Shown: in pieces, positions 12,430 through 20,604 of the stretch
How the letters are laid out: every line of letters begins with the position of its first letter
Position numbering within the stretch: the stretch's first letter is position 1
NCBI RefSeq assembly: GCF_001305965.1
Contig: NZ_JXQC01000003.1
Span: 1,727,633-1,791,632 of the forward strand
Direction: 5' to 3'
Origin: Erythrobacter sp. SG61-1L
Lineage (GTDB): Bacteria > Pseudomonadota > Alphaproteobacteria > Sphingomonadales > Sphingomonadaceae
DNA length: 64,000 nt
Notes under the pieces: generated by a model
Databases searched by the model: none
Told to the model about the DNA's origin: nothing
What the model saw: only the letters and a program-made list of their open reading frames with translations
Position numbers and translations under genes: made by a program

Positions 12430-14640
12430 TCAGACCAGCTGCTTCACGTCGATCGGCAGGCTGCGGATGCGCTTGCCGGTCAGGGCGGCCAGCGCATTGG
12501 TCAGGGCCGGGATCACCGGCGGCAGGGCCGGTTCGCCAAGGCCCGTGGGCGAATTGTCGCTCAGCACGAATTCCACTTCGATCTTCGGCGTCACGGGGAT
12601 GCGCGGCACCGGATAATCGTGGAAGTTCGACTGTTTCACCGCGCCGCCTTCGATCTCGATAGCGAGCGACAGCGCCTGGCCGATCCCGTCGATGATCGAA
12701 CCCTGCACCTGATTCAGCGCCCCATGCGGATTGATGATCTGGCTGCCGACATCGCCTGCCGCCCACACATTGTGGACATTGACGCGGCCGCCTTCGAGGC
12801 TGGCTTCCACCACTTCGGCGAAATAGCCCATGTGGCTGTAATAATAGCCGAAGCCCAGCGCGTGCCCTTCAGGCATGGCCTTGCCCCAGCCGGACATTTC
12901 CAGTGCCTTCTTGGTCACCGCGCGCAGGCGGCCGGGATTGAAGCCGGGCTGCGGGCCGGTGAAGCCCATCGAATCCGGCTCCTTTTCCGCCCCGTCGACG
13001 ATTTCCAGCATCAGCGTGGGCAGATCCTTGCCGCTGGCCTGCGCCACTTCGTCAAGGAAGCTCTGCATCACGAAGGCCATCGCGTTGGACGTGGGCGCAC
13101 GCATGGCCCCCATCGGCACGCGTGTTTCCAGCTTGGTCTGCGCATAGCGCATGTTGGGCACGAATTTGCCGGGGAACTCGTCCTTCGACATGGCCGCCGG
13201 ATTATAGGCGCCCGGTCCGGGGATTTCGAAGGTGATAAAGTGATCTTCAAGACCGGCGATATTGCCCTTCTCGTCCAGCGCCGCGCGCAGGCGGTGCCAG
13301 CCGGCAGGGCGATAGAAGTCGCTGCGGACGTCGTCCTCACGGCTCCAGATCAGCTGCACGGGCTTGCCCTGCATCTGCTTCGCGATGGCCGCGACCTGGT
13401 GCATGTAGTCATTGTTCAGGCGACGGCCGAAACCGCCACCCATGCGGGTGATATGCACCTTCACCTTGTCAGGCGTGAGGCCCAGCATCTTGGCCACGCC
13501 GCCCTGTCCGCCCTGCGGCGTCTGCGACGGGGCCCACATTTCCATGGAACCATCGTCATGGCACAGCGCGGTGCAGTTCATCGGCTCCATCGGCACGTGG
13601 GCGAGGAACGGATAGGAATATTCCGCATCCAGCACCTTGGCCGCCGAAGCGAAGGCCGCATCCACATCGCCCTGGCTGGCGAAGACTTCCTGCGGCTTGG
13701 CATCGGCCATCAGCTTGCGCGCCGTCTGGTCATAAAGCTTGGTCGAATGGCCGGCCCATTCGCCATTGTCCCATTCGATCGTCAGCTTCTTGCGCGCCTG
13801 ATCGGCCAGCCACCAGTTCTTCGCGATCACGGCCACGCCGTCCACGAGTTCCTCGGCATTGCCGTTGCCCTTCACGATGAAGGCATCGATCACGCCCGGC
13901 TGGGCCTTCACGGCATCGAGATTGGCCGAAACCAGCTTCGCACCGAAGACGGGCGCCCGTTCGAACGCGGCATAGACCATGCCCGGAAGCTGGGTATCCA
14001 CGCCGAAGATCGGCTCGCCCTTCACGATCTTCGGGCTGTCGATCCCGCCGATGGCGCGGCCGATGATGTGGAAGTCCTTCGGGCTCTTCAGCGGAACCTT
14101 CGCAAGATCCGGCACAGCAACAGTGGCCGCATCGCTCGCCAGTTCGCCATAGGTCAGCGAACGGCCCGAAGCCGGGTCGATCACCTTGCCCAGCTTGGTG
14201 GTGAGCTTGGCACTGTCGATACCCCAGCGGCGCGAGGCTGCTTCAAGCAGCATCTGGCGCGCGCCCGCGCCCACCTGGCGCATGGGGAACCAGTTCATCG
14301 GCGTGGCGAAGCTGCCGCCAGCCAGCTGCGGGCCGTATTTGGCCGCATCCGTATCGCCCTGAACGATCTTCACCTGATCCCAGTCGGCATCCATTTCATC
14401 CGCGATCAGCATGGGCAGCATGGTCTTGATGCCCTGCCCGATCTCGGGATTCTTGCCGACGATGGTGATCGTGTTGTCCGCCGCGATGGTGACGAAGGCG
14501 TTCAGCGTGCCTGCGGCCTCGCCGGAAACGGCAGCCGCGCGGGCAACCATGGGAATCGCCGCGCTCAGCGCGAAACCGCCACCGGAAAGGGCGCTGACCT
14601 TCAGCAGGGTGCGGCGCGAAAGAGTGACTGCCTCAGGCAT
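12430..14640 (-). CDS. Molybdopterin-binding large subunit, isoquinoline 1-oxidoreductase beta-type
   Basis: 736 residues of the xanthine-dehydrogenase superfamily in the IorB-like branch. The N-terminus carries a twin-arginine motif (SRRTLLKVSA) and hydrophobic stretch, so export through Tat is expected, together with its small subunit. Family features include MGGGFGRRLNNDY (about residue 400), GAMRAPTSNA (about 510) and the C-terminal GLGEPALPPVIPAL (about 700) holding the catalytic Glu. The ATG at 14640 overlaps the end of the iron-sulfur subunit gene. Members hydroxylate N-heterocycles or oxidise aldehydes; the substrate is not evident. Confidence 0.87.
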   Translation of the reverse strand: MPEAVTLSRRTLLKVSALSGGGFALSAAIPMVARAAAVSGEAAGTLNAFVTIAADNTITIVGKNPEIGQGIKTMLPMLIADEMDADWDQVKIVQGDTDAAKYGPQLAGGSFATPMNWFPMRQVGAGARQMLLEAASRRWGIDSAKLTTKLGKVIDPASGRSLTYGELASDAATVAVPDLAKVPLKSPKDFHIIGRAIGGIDSPKIVKGEPIFGVDTQLPGMVYAAFERAPVFGAKLVSANLDAVKAQPGVIDAFIVKGNGNAEELVDGVAVIAKNWWLADQARKKLTIEWDNGEWAGHSTKLYDQTARKLMADAKPQEVFASQGDVDAAFASAAKVLDAEYSYPFLAHVPMEPMNCTALCHDDGSMEMWAPSQTPQGGQGGVAKMLGLTPDKVKVHITRMGGGFGRRLNNDYMHQVAAIAKQMQGKPVQLIWSREDDVRSDFYRPAGWHRLRAALDEKGNIAGLEDHFITFEIPGPGAYNPAAMSKDEFPGKFVPNMRYAQTKLETRVPMGAMRAPTSNAMAFVMQSFLDEVAQASGKDLPTLMLEIVDGAEKEPDSMGFTGPQPGFNPGRLRAVTKKALEMSGWGKAMPEGHALGFGYYYSHMGYFAEVVEASLEGGRVNVHNVWAAGDVGSQIINPHGALNQVQGSIIDGIGQALSLAIEIEGGAVKQSNFHDYPVPRIPVTPKIEVEFVLSDNSPTGLGEPALPPVIPALTNALAALTGKRIRSLPIDVKQLV

Positions 14641-15118
14641 TGGCCTTCCCCTTCTTGGCAACGCCGCTCTCGGCCACCTGGGTGATCGCGGATTTGATGC
14701 GGGTGTAGCAGGCGCAGCGGCAGATATTGCCGCTCATCGCCGCGTCGATCTGGCGGGCGCTGGGTTCCGGGTTACGCAGCAGCAGCGCGGTTGCGCTCAT
14801 CAGCTGGCCGGCCTGGCAATAACCGCACTGCATGACGTCTTCTTCCAGCCACGCATCCTGCAGGGCGCGGCCCAGCTCGGTCTGGCCGAGCGCTTCGATA
14901 GTGGTCACTTCCCCTTCGCCGATCGAACCGATGGGCGTGGAGCAGGAACGCATGGCCACCCCGTCCACATGGACGGTGCAGGCGCCGCACAGGGCCTTGC
15001 CGCAGCCGAACTTGGTGCCGACCATGCCCAGTTCCTGGCGCAGAGCCCACAGCAGCGGCATTTCTTCCGGCGCGTCGATTTCGCGCACTTCCCCATTGAT
15101 CTTGACCTTAACGGCCAT
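14633..15118 (-). CDS. [2Fe-2S] small subunit of the molybdenum hydroxylase, IorA-like
   Basis: 161 residues. The N-terminal plant-type ferredoxin domain has its cluster cysteines in TKFGCGKALCGACTVH and a fourth in RSCSTP. The C-terminal four-helix domain binds the second cluster through CGYCQAGQL and NICRCACYTR. It passes electrons from the molybdenum site of the downstream partner. The ATG at 15118 is preceded by GGGAGAAG; the longer frame to 15193 lacks family similarity. This is the first gene of the two-gene operon. The missing FAD subunit is normal for the IorAB branch. Confidence 0.9.
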   Translation of the reverse strand: MAVKVKINGEVREIDAPEEMPLLWALRQELGMVGTKFGCGKALCGACTVHVDGVAMRSCSTPIGSIGEGEVTTIEALGQTELGRALQDAWLEEDVMQCGYCQAGQLMSATALLLRNPEPSARQIDAAMSGNICRCACYTRIKSAITQVAESGVAKKGKANA

Positions 15119-15422
15119 CGTGCTTCTCCCTAGAAACGGCGGCCTGCCCCCAGCCAGACAGCCCGTGCCGCGCGGGCGCACAGGCGCCCCCACAGCGGTA
15201 ACGGCCCAAGACTAGCAACGTTCCACGATGGCGCAACACAAGATGCCGATCCGGAACACCTGCCCGGCCCGCCTTATCCCTTAGAGTCTGGACAAAGCGG
15301 ACTCAATCAACCACTGGGCGGCAATACGAGACAGCAGGCACCCATTCCGGCTAACAAGGCCGGCGCGAATCGCTTGTCTGTGCGCGCCAAGAAGCTTTGC
15401 AAATCTGTAGGGAGACACCCGA
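15119..15422. other. 304-bp intergenic region between divergent iorA-like and aldolase genes
   Basis: No convincing gene is seen. It must hold the promoters of both divergent operons. TTTGCAAATCTGTAGGGAGA near the right end supplies the aldolase ribosome binding site (GGGAGA). No palindromic operator stands out. Confidence 0.5.
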
Positions 15423-16301
15423 ATGCCCCTGGTGAACATGAAGCCGTTGCTCCGCCACGCGATGGACAATGGCTATGCGGTCGCCGCTTTCAATCTTGTG
15501 GACTACAACACCACCAAGGCGATGGTGAAGGCCGCTGAAGAGCTGAACGCTCCGGTGATCTGCCAGACTTCCGCCAAGACCATCAAATATTTCAGCCACA
15601 AGGAAATCGTGAGCTGGGTACGCACCGTGGCTGAAGATTCGCCCGTGCCGGTGGTTCTGCATCTCGATCACTGCAAGGACATCCCGATGATCGAAGCCTG
15701 CGCCAAGGCGGGCTGGACCTCGATCATGATCGACGCATCGGAACTGCCCTTCGAACAGAATCTGGAAGAATCGCTGAAGGTCCGCGAAATCGCCGAGAAG
15801 TACGGCGTGGGCATGGAAGCCGAGCTGGGCCAGATCATGGGCGTTGAAGACGACATGGTGGTGGACGAGGCCGATTCGGTCCTGACCGACCCTGCCGATG
15901 CGGAGCGCTTCTGCGCCGCGCTCGACCTGTCGGCCTTCGCCTGCGCTGTCGGCACCGCCCATGGCTATTACAAGGGTGAACCGGTGGTGGACTTCGATCG
16001 CATCGCCGCGATCAACAGCCTGACCAAGACCCCGATGGCGCTGCACGGTGGCACCGGCCTGTCCGACGAAACCTTCGCCAAGGCGATTGAACGCGGCGCG
16101 GCCAAGGTGAACATCTCGACCAACCTCAAGCACGTCTGGGTGCAGAGCTTCGTCGATTACCACACCGCCAAGCCGACCGATTTCGAACCGCTGCGCGTGA
16201 TGGATGCGCAGTATCAGGCCTGCAAGACGATGTTCGGCGGCTTCATCGAGAAGTTCGGCGGCAAGGGCCGCGGTTCCGAATTCCTCTCCACGCTGGGCTG
16301 A
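15423..16301 (+). CDS. Class II fructose/tagatose-bisphosphate-type aldolase
   Basis: 292-residue zinc aldolase with a start (PLVNMKPLLRHAMDNGYAVA) and length close to GatY/KbaY and class II Fba proteins. Metal ligands are in VLHLDHCKD (His about residue 80), GTAHGYYKG (His about 180) and LHGGTGLSD (His about 208). It reversibly joins dihydroxyacetone phosphate with an aldehyde or aldehyde phosphate. As first gene of an operon with a CbbY-type phosphatase and DhaL-DhaK, its DHAP may come from dihydroxyacetone. Whether it is the cell's main Fba or a dedicated catabolic enzyme cannot be told here. Confidence 0.85.
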   Translation: MPLVNMKPLLRHAMDNGYAVAAFNLVDYNTTKAMVKAAEELNAPVICQTSAKTIKYFSHKEIVSWVRTVAEDSPVPVVLHLDHCKDIPMIEACAKAGWTSIMIDASELPFEQNLEESLKVREIAEKYGVGMEAELGQIMGVEDDMVVDEADSVLTDPADAERFCAALDLSAFACAVGTAHGYYKGEPVVDFDRIAAINSLTKTPMALHGGTGLSDETFAKAIERGAAKVNISTNLKHVWVQSFVDYHTAKPTDFEPLRVMDAQYQACKTMFGGFIEKFGGKGRGSEFLSTLG

Positions 16302-16313
16302 GGATCGTCGGAC

Positions 16314-17039
16314 ATGGTCAAGGCACTGATTTTCGATTGCGACGGCGTGCTCGTCGATACTGAACGTGACGCGCACCGCGTGGGCTTCAACCGCGCCTTT
16401 GCGGAACATGGAATCGACGCCGAATGGGATGTCGATCTCTATGGCCGCCTGCTGCTGGTGGCCGGCGGCAAGGAACGCATGCGCGCCTATTTCGACGAAT
16501 TCGGCTGGCCCGAAGGCGCCGATACGGATGAGGCGAAGGACGCGCTGATCATCGATCTGCACAAGACGAAGACGCGCATCACTTCCGAAATCGTCACAGA
16601 ACTGCCGGTTCGCCCCGGCATCCTGCGCATCGTGGACGAAGCGATCGAAGCAGGCGTGCGCCTGGGCGTGTGCACCACGTCGAACCCCAAGTTCATCGAC
16701 GCAGTGCTCGATCTGTTCGGGGCCGAACGCAAGGCCGCCTTCGAATTCGTCCATGCAGGCGATGTGGTGGCCAAGAAGAAGCCCGCGCCCGATATCTATC
16801 TACTGGCGCTGGAAACGCTGGGCCTTCCGGCCGGCGATTGCATCGTGATCGAAGACAGCCGCAACGGCTTGCTGGCCGCAACCGGCGCGGGCCTGCCCAC
16901 GCTGATCACCACCAGCACCTATACGATGGAAGAAGATTTCGCCGAGGCGGTGCAGGTCGTGCCCGAACTGGGCGATGCGCCGAACATCAACATCACCATT
17001 GAAGACCTGGGCCGGCTGGCCGCACAAGCCGCCGCCTGA
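16314..17039 (+). CDS. cbbY: HAD phosphatase of the CbbY type
   Basis: 241 residues of HAD subfamily IA. Motif I is FDCDGVLVDTE (nucleophile Asp9, acid Asp11), motif II is in CTTSNP (about residue 122), motif III in KKKPAPD (about 156) and motif IV in IEDSRNG (about 180). The DVDLYGRLLLVAGGKERMRAYF cap region strongly resembles bacterial and plant CbbY, which removes the 1-phosphate of xylulose 1,5-bisphosphate. It lies 12 bp after the aldolase and 15 bp before dhaL. A ketose-1,x-bisphosphate made by the aldolase would be a natural substrate; this is inference. Confidence 0.75.
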   Translation: MVKALIFDCDGVLVDTERDAHRVGFNRAFAEHGIDAEWDVDLYGRLLLVAGGKERMRAYFDEFGWPEGADTDEAKDALIIDLHKTKTRITSEIVTELPVRPGILRIVDEAIEAGVRLGVCTTSNPKFIDAVLDLFGAERKAAFEFVHAGDVVAKKKPAPDIYLLALETLGLPAGDCIVIEDSRNGLLAATGAGLPTLITTSTYTMEEDFAEAVQVVPELGDAPNINITIEDLGRLAAQAAA

Positions 17040-17054
17040 GGGGGAGAAGGACAC

Positions 17055-17720
17055 ATGACGGAAATCACGATCGAGCAGGTTGAACAGGCAATCGACGTCG
17101 CGTCGGACACGGTCATCCGCAACGAAATCTATTTCTCGGACCTCGACGGCCTTGCCGGCGACGGCGATTTCGGCACCTCGCTGGCCACCGGCTTCAAGGT
17201 CATCAAGGCCGACCTGCCGACCCTGGACAAGAGCGCCATCGGCGCCATGCTGCTCAAGATCAGCATGCTCTGTTCCAAGCATGTCGGCGGCAGCTCCGGC
17301 CCGATCTGGGGCACCGGCTTCATGAAGGCGGGCATGGCCAGCAAGGACAAGACCAGCGTGTCGCTGGAAGAACTGGCCGCCATGGTCAATGCGGCCGTTG
17401 AAGGCATCATGGCCCGCGGCGGCGCCAAGCTGGGCGACAAGACCCTGCTCGACGCGCTGATCCCGATTGCCGAAAAGATGAAGGAACTGGCCCCCGCAGG
17501 CGACGCTGCCGCCATGCTGAAGGCTGTAACCGAAGTGGCCGACAAGGCCATCGACGAAACCCGCAATCTGGTGGCCCATCGCGGCCGCGCCAGCCAGGTG
17601 GGCGAGCGTAGCGCCAACACCCCCGATCCGGGCATCGTGGGCGTCGCCACCATCCTGTACGACTGGTGCAAGCATTACGGCGTGGATTACACCCCCACCG
17701 CCGCAGAACTGAACCGCTGA
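17055..17720 (+). CDS. dhaL: Dihydroxyacetone kinase, nucleotide-binding subunit DhaL
   Basis: 221 residues of the helical DhaL barrel. The Mg-coordinating aspartates are in DGLAGDGDFGTSL (about residues 31-43), and HVGGSSGPIWGTGFM (about 76-90) is the conserved nucleotide-site block. In PTS-type systems DhaL holds ADP that is rephosphorylated by DhaM; ATP-dependent two-subunit versions also exist. No dhaM or PTS gene is in the window. The order dhaL-dhaK is the reverse of E. coli. GGGGGAGAAGG precedes the ATG. Confidence 0.9.
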   Translation: MTEITIEQVEQAIDVASDTVIRNEIYFSDLDGLAGDGDFGTSLATGFKVIKADLPTLDKSAIGAMLLKISMLCSKHVGGSSGPIWGTGFMKAGMASKDKTSVSLEELAAMVNAAVEGIMARGGAKLGDKTLLDALIPIAEKMKELAPAGDAAAMLKAVTEVADKAIDETRNLVAHRGRASQVGERSANTPDPGIVGVATILYDWCKHYGVDYTPTAAELNR

Positions 17721-17754
17721 TCTCATTCGTCTATTCCACGGAGAGGAATATCTC

Positions 17755-18750
17755 ATGAAGAAATTCGTCAATGAACCCGCCAACTTCGTGCCCGAATTCA
17801 TGAAGGGCGTGCTGCTGGCCAATCCGGGCCTGCTCGAATTCATCCCCGAATTCCAGCTGATCAAGCGCACGGATCGCCCAGCGGAAAACAAGGTTTCGGT
17901 GGTTCAGGGTTCCGGCTCGGGCCACGAACCGGCACACATCATGGCTGTCGGCCCGGGCATGCTCTCGGCCGCGTGCCAGGGCCCCGTCTTCGCCGCTCCG
18001 CCGGTGGATGCCTGCTATGAAACCATCAAGTCGGTTGCCACCGATGCCGGCGTGCTGGTTCTGGTGAACAACTACCAGGGCGACCGCATGGCATGGGACA
18101 TGGCCTGCGAAATGGCCGAAGCCGAAGGCATCAAGGTCAAGCAGTTCATCATCAACGATGACGTCTCGGTGGAAGACAGCCTCTACACCGTGGGCCGCCG
18201 CGGCGTGGCCGGCAACTTCTTCGTCATCAAGGCTTGCGGCGCCGCCGCCGAAGCCGGTGCCGATCTCGACACCGTGCTGGCCGTTGCCGAAAAGGTGAAC
18301 GCCAATGTCCGCACCATGGGCGTTGCGCTGACCAGCTGCATTCCCCCGGCAAAGGGCACCGCGATCTTCGAAATCGGCGACGACGAAATGGAAGTCGGCA
18401 TCGGCATCCATGGCGAACCGGGCCGCCGCCGCGACAAGATCAAGAACGCCGACGCCATCACCGACGAACTGTTCGACGCCGTGGCGCAGGATCTGCCCTA
18501 CACCTCGGGCGACCGTGTGGCCCTGATGATCAACGGCCTGGGCGGCACGCCGATCAGCGAACTCTACGTGCTCTATGCCCGCGCGCATGAACGTGCAGAG
18601 CAGGCCGGTCTCACCGTGGTCCGCAACTATGTCGGCGAATATTGCACCAGCCTCGAAATGGCCGGCGCCTCGCTGACCCTGCTCAAGCTCGACGGCCAGC
18701 TCGAAGAATATCTCGACGCTCCCGCCGAAGTGGCCGTGCGCATCTTCTGA
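17755..18750 (+). CDS. dhaK: Dihydroxyacetone kinase, substrate-binding subunit DhaK
   Basis: 331 residues. The start KKFVNEPANFVPEFMKGVLLAN and GSGSGHEPAH (about residue 56) match DhaK. His219 in GIGIHGEPGRRR is the residue that forms the covalent hemiaminal with dihydroxyacetone. It phosphorylates dihydroxyacetone, or possibly a related short ketose such as erythrulose, together with DhaL. A 34-bp gap with GGAGAGG follows dhaL, and a strong terminator lies 21 bp after the stop, so this is the last gene of the operon. Confidence 0.9.
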   Translation: MKKFVNEPANFVPEFMKGVLLANPGLLEFIPEFQLIKRTDRPAENKVSVVQGSGSGHEPAHIMAVGPGMLSAACQGPVFAAPPVDACYETIKSVATDAGVLVLVNNYQGDRMAWDMACEMAEAEGIKVKQFIINDDVSVEDSLYTVGRRGVAGNFFVIKACGAAAEAGADLDTVLAVAEKVNANVRTMGVALTSCIPPAKGTAIFEIGDDEMEVGIGIHGEPGRRRDKIKNADAITDELFDAVAQDLPYTSGDRVALMINGLGGTPISELYVLYARAHERAEQAGLTVVRNYVGEYCTSLEMAGASLTLLKLDGQLEEYLDAPAEVAVRIF

Positions 18751-18771
18751 TCCAGCCCAAAGGCTGAAAGC

Positions 18772-18805
18772 AAAACGCCCCGGGGGAAACCTCGGGGCGT
18801 TTTTC
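18772..18805 (+). terminator. Rho-independent terminator after dhaK
   Basis: AACGCCCCGGGG pairs with CTCGGGGCGTT around a GAAAC loop and is followed by TTTTTCG. The A-run on the 5' side could let it work in both directions, also ending the HNH gene transcript that converges from the right. Confidence 0.88.
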
Positions 18806-18836
18806 GTTTGGGGACGGAAGAAGGCTCAGCAATGGG

Positions 18837-19265
18837 TCAGCCAGACATGCTCTGGCTTTGCCTGGCGGTTGGAATGTCGATGGGGCAGGCCTCCGGCGAA
18901 ATGCTCGCACTGCCCCCTTGTGCTTCGAACGGAAGCACGAGCAGACCATGCCACTTTCCCTTTGCCAGACGTGCGCGGACCTTGCGGGCGTAACTTTCAG
19001 GTGCCAGCGCAGTTCGGCCCCAGTGCCTTCGCGAGTTACAGAAATGGCAGGCGGCAACAATGTTGGAGGCAGAATTACCTCCACCCTCTGACCTTGCGAC
19101 GAGATGTTCCGCTGTCGAGCGAAGAAACTCGGCCTGCCTGTGTGAAAGATGATAGTCCCGGGCGAACACCTCAGGATTGCCTTCCCACATCGGCTGCTGA
19201 CAGTAGAAGCACTTGCCCTGCTGCGAAACAAAACGACTGTGCCTGATTTTCTGAATTTTTGCCAT
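18837..19265 (-). CDS. HNH endonuclease family protein
   Basis: 142 residues. Two zinc-ribbon CxxC knuckles (CFYCQQP near residue 19 and CHFCNSRRH near 78) frame the HNH motif EHLVARSEGGGNSASNIVAAC. Such small HNH proteins cleave DNA in mobile, restriction or phage contexts, but chromosomal orphans with unknown roles are common. The ATG at 19265 begins MAKIQKIRH; an in-frame ATG at 19307 would add 14 residues, and neither has a strong ribosome binding site. It stands alone, with base composition less GC-rich than its neighbours, which may mean transfer. Confidence 0.8.
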   Translation of the reverse strand: MAKIQKIRHSRFVSQQGKCFYCQQPMWEGNPEVFARDYHLSHRQAEFLRSTAEHLVARSEGGGNSASNIVAACHFCNSRRHWGRTALAPESYARKVRARLAKGKWHGLLVLPFEAQGGSASISPEACPIDIPTARQSQSMSG

Positions 19266-19506
19266 AAATGCACACCACAATTGATTGAAAATCAATGCGG
19301 TACGCACCGACGCAATTGCCGGCCAAGGCGGGAGCTGATGCTCGCGTACAAGCGGCTATTGCCGCACCCACAATCCTTACAGGATAGCTATTGCCTATCC
19401 ATTCGACGTGACTAATTGAGCCGGGCGCCATCCGCAAGCCTCTGCCGAAGGACGCATCTGTTGGCCACCATGGACCCCGGCGTCCTTCCCGCATAAACCA
19501 CCCCCA

Positions 19507-20595
19507 ATGCCCGATGCCGAAACCCCGCGCCCGTCCCTCCCCTCGCTGCTGCGGCGCGAGGTGGCGGATGTATTTGCCGGGCGGGAGAGTGACAGGCCGT
19601 GGGAACTGCCTTTCGCTATTGCGCTCGCTTCCGGCATGCCGGTGCTGGTGGGGGCACTGATCGGTGAGATCGGCTTTGGTGCGCTGGCTTCCATCGGGGC
19701 GATGACCATCGTCTATCTGCCGCGCACGCGGCTGGACCTGCGGATGGTCGCCGTGATGTCCGCCGCCTGCGCCATGATGGCCTGCTATGCCTTCGGGCAG
19801 ATCGGCCATGTCGTGCCTGCCGCGCGTGTGCCGCTGATCGCGGCTGTGGCGCTGCTGGTGACCATGGCCTGCCGCTATTACCGGGTGGGGCCGCCCGGCC
19901 CGCTGTTCTTCGTGATGACGGCGGCCATCGGCGCCTATGCGCCCGGCACTCTGGCCGAACTGCCGCAGCATCTGGGCGTCTTCGCGCTGGGCAGCATCGG
20001 GGCCGTGTGCATCGCCTTCTTCTATTCGCTGCATATCCTGCGCCATCGCGATCCGCTGCCGCTGCAACCGCCGCCGGAAGAACTGATGGGCGAAGTGGTA
20101 GTGCCTGCCGTGATCGTGGCGGCCTTCGTGGGCCTCTCGCTCGGCCTTGCGGAGCTGCTGGGGTTCGAGAAGCCCTATTGGGTGCCGATCAGCTGCATCG
20201 CCGTGTTGCAGGGGGCGACGCTGCGCGCGGTGTGGCTACGCCAGTTGCAGCGCATCGTGGGCACCTTCGCCGGGCTGGGCGCGGTATGGCTGCTGCTGCA
20301 TTTCATCTCCGAGCCATGGCATCTGGCGCTGGCCATCGCGCTGCTGACCTTCTGCGTGGAGACGATCATCGTGCGCCATTATGCGCTGGCGGCCGTGTTC
20401 ATCACCCCGCTGGCGATCCTGCTGGCAGAGGCATCCACACTGGGCCACACCAACGCCACTCCGCTGATTGTGGCCCGCTTTGCCGATACAGTGCTGGGCG
20501 CGGTGATCGGCGTGGCGGGCGGCTTCTGCCTCCACCGCGAACCCCTGCGGAACTGGCTGGGGCGGATGCTGGGCAAGCTGGCGCCGAAGCGGTGA
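19507..20595 (+). CDS. FUSC-like integral membrane protein
   Basis: 362 residues with about ten hydrophobic segments in two similar halves (residues 35-170 and 205-350), separated by a short cytosolic linker (RHRDPLPLQPPPEELMG). The second half has YWVPISCIAVLQGATLRAVWLRQLQRIVGTFAG, the hallmark of the fusaric-acid-resistance-like (FUSC) transport family. Members are proposed efflux proteins for aromatic acids. No periplasmic adaptor gene is adjacent, so it may act alone. It converges with the gene at 20605. The substrate is unknown. Confidence 0.75.
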   Translation: MPDAETPRPSLPSLLRREVADVFAGRESDRPWELPFAIALASGMPVLVGALIGEIGFGALASIGAMTIVYLPRTRLDLRMVAVMSAACAMMACYAFGQIGHVVPAARVPLIAAVALLVTMACRYYRVGPPGPLFFVMTAAIGAYAPGTLAELPQHLGVFALGSIGAVCIAFFYSLHILRHRDPLPLQPPPEELMGEVVVPAVIVAAFVGLSLGLAELLGFEKPYWVPISCIAVLQGATLRAVWLRQLQRIVGTFAGLGAVWLLLHFISEPWHLALAIALLTFCVETIIVRHYALAAVFITPLAILLAEASTLGHTNATPLIVARFADTVLGAVIGVAGGFCLHREPLRNWLGRMLGKLAPKR

Positions 20596-20604
20596 GCTTG
20601 AAGG

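Noticed and set aside
12268-14685. An 805-codon plus-strand frame
   Set aside because: It is the reverse-complement shadow of the molybdopterin subunit; histidine/arginine-rich composition is typical of antisense in high-GC DNA.
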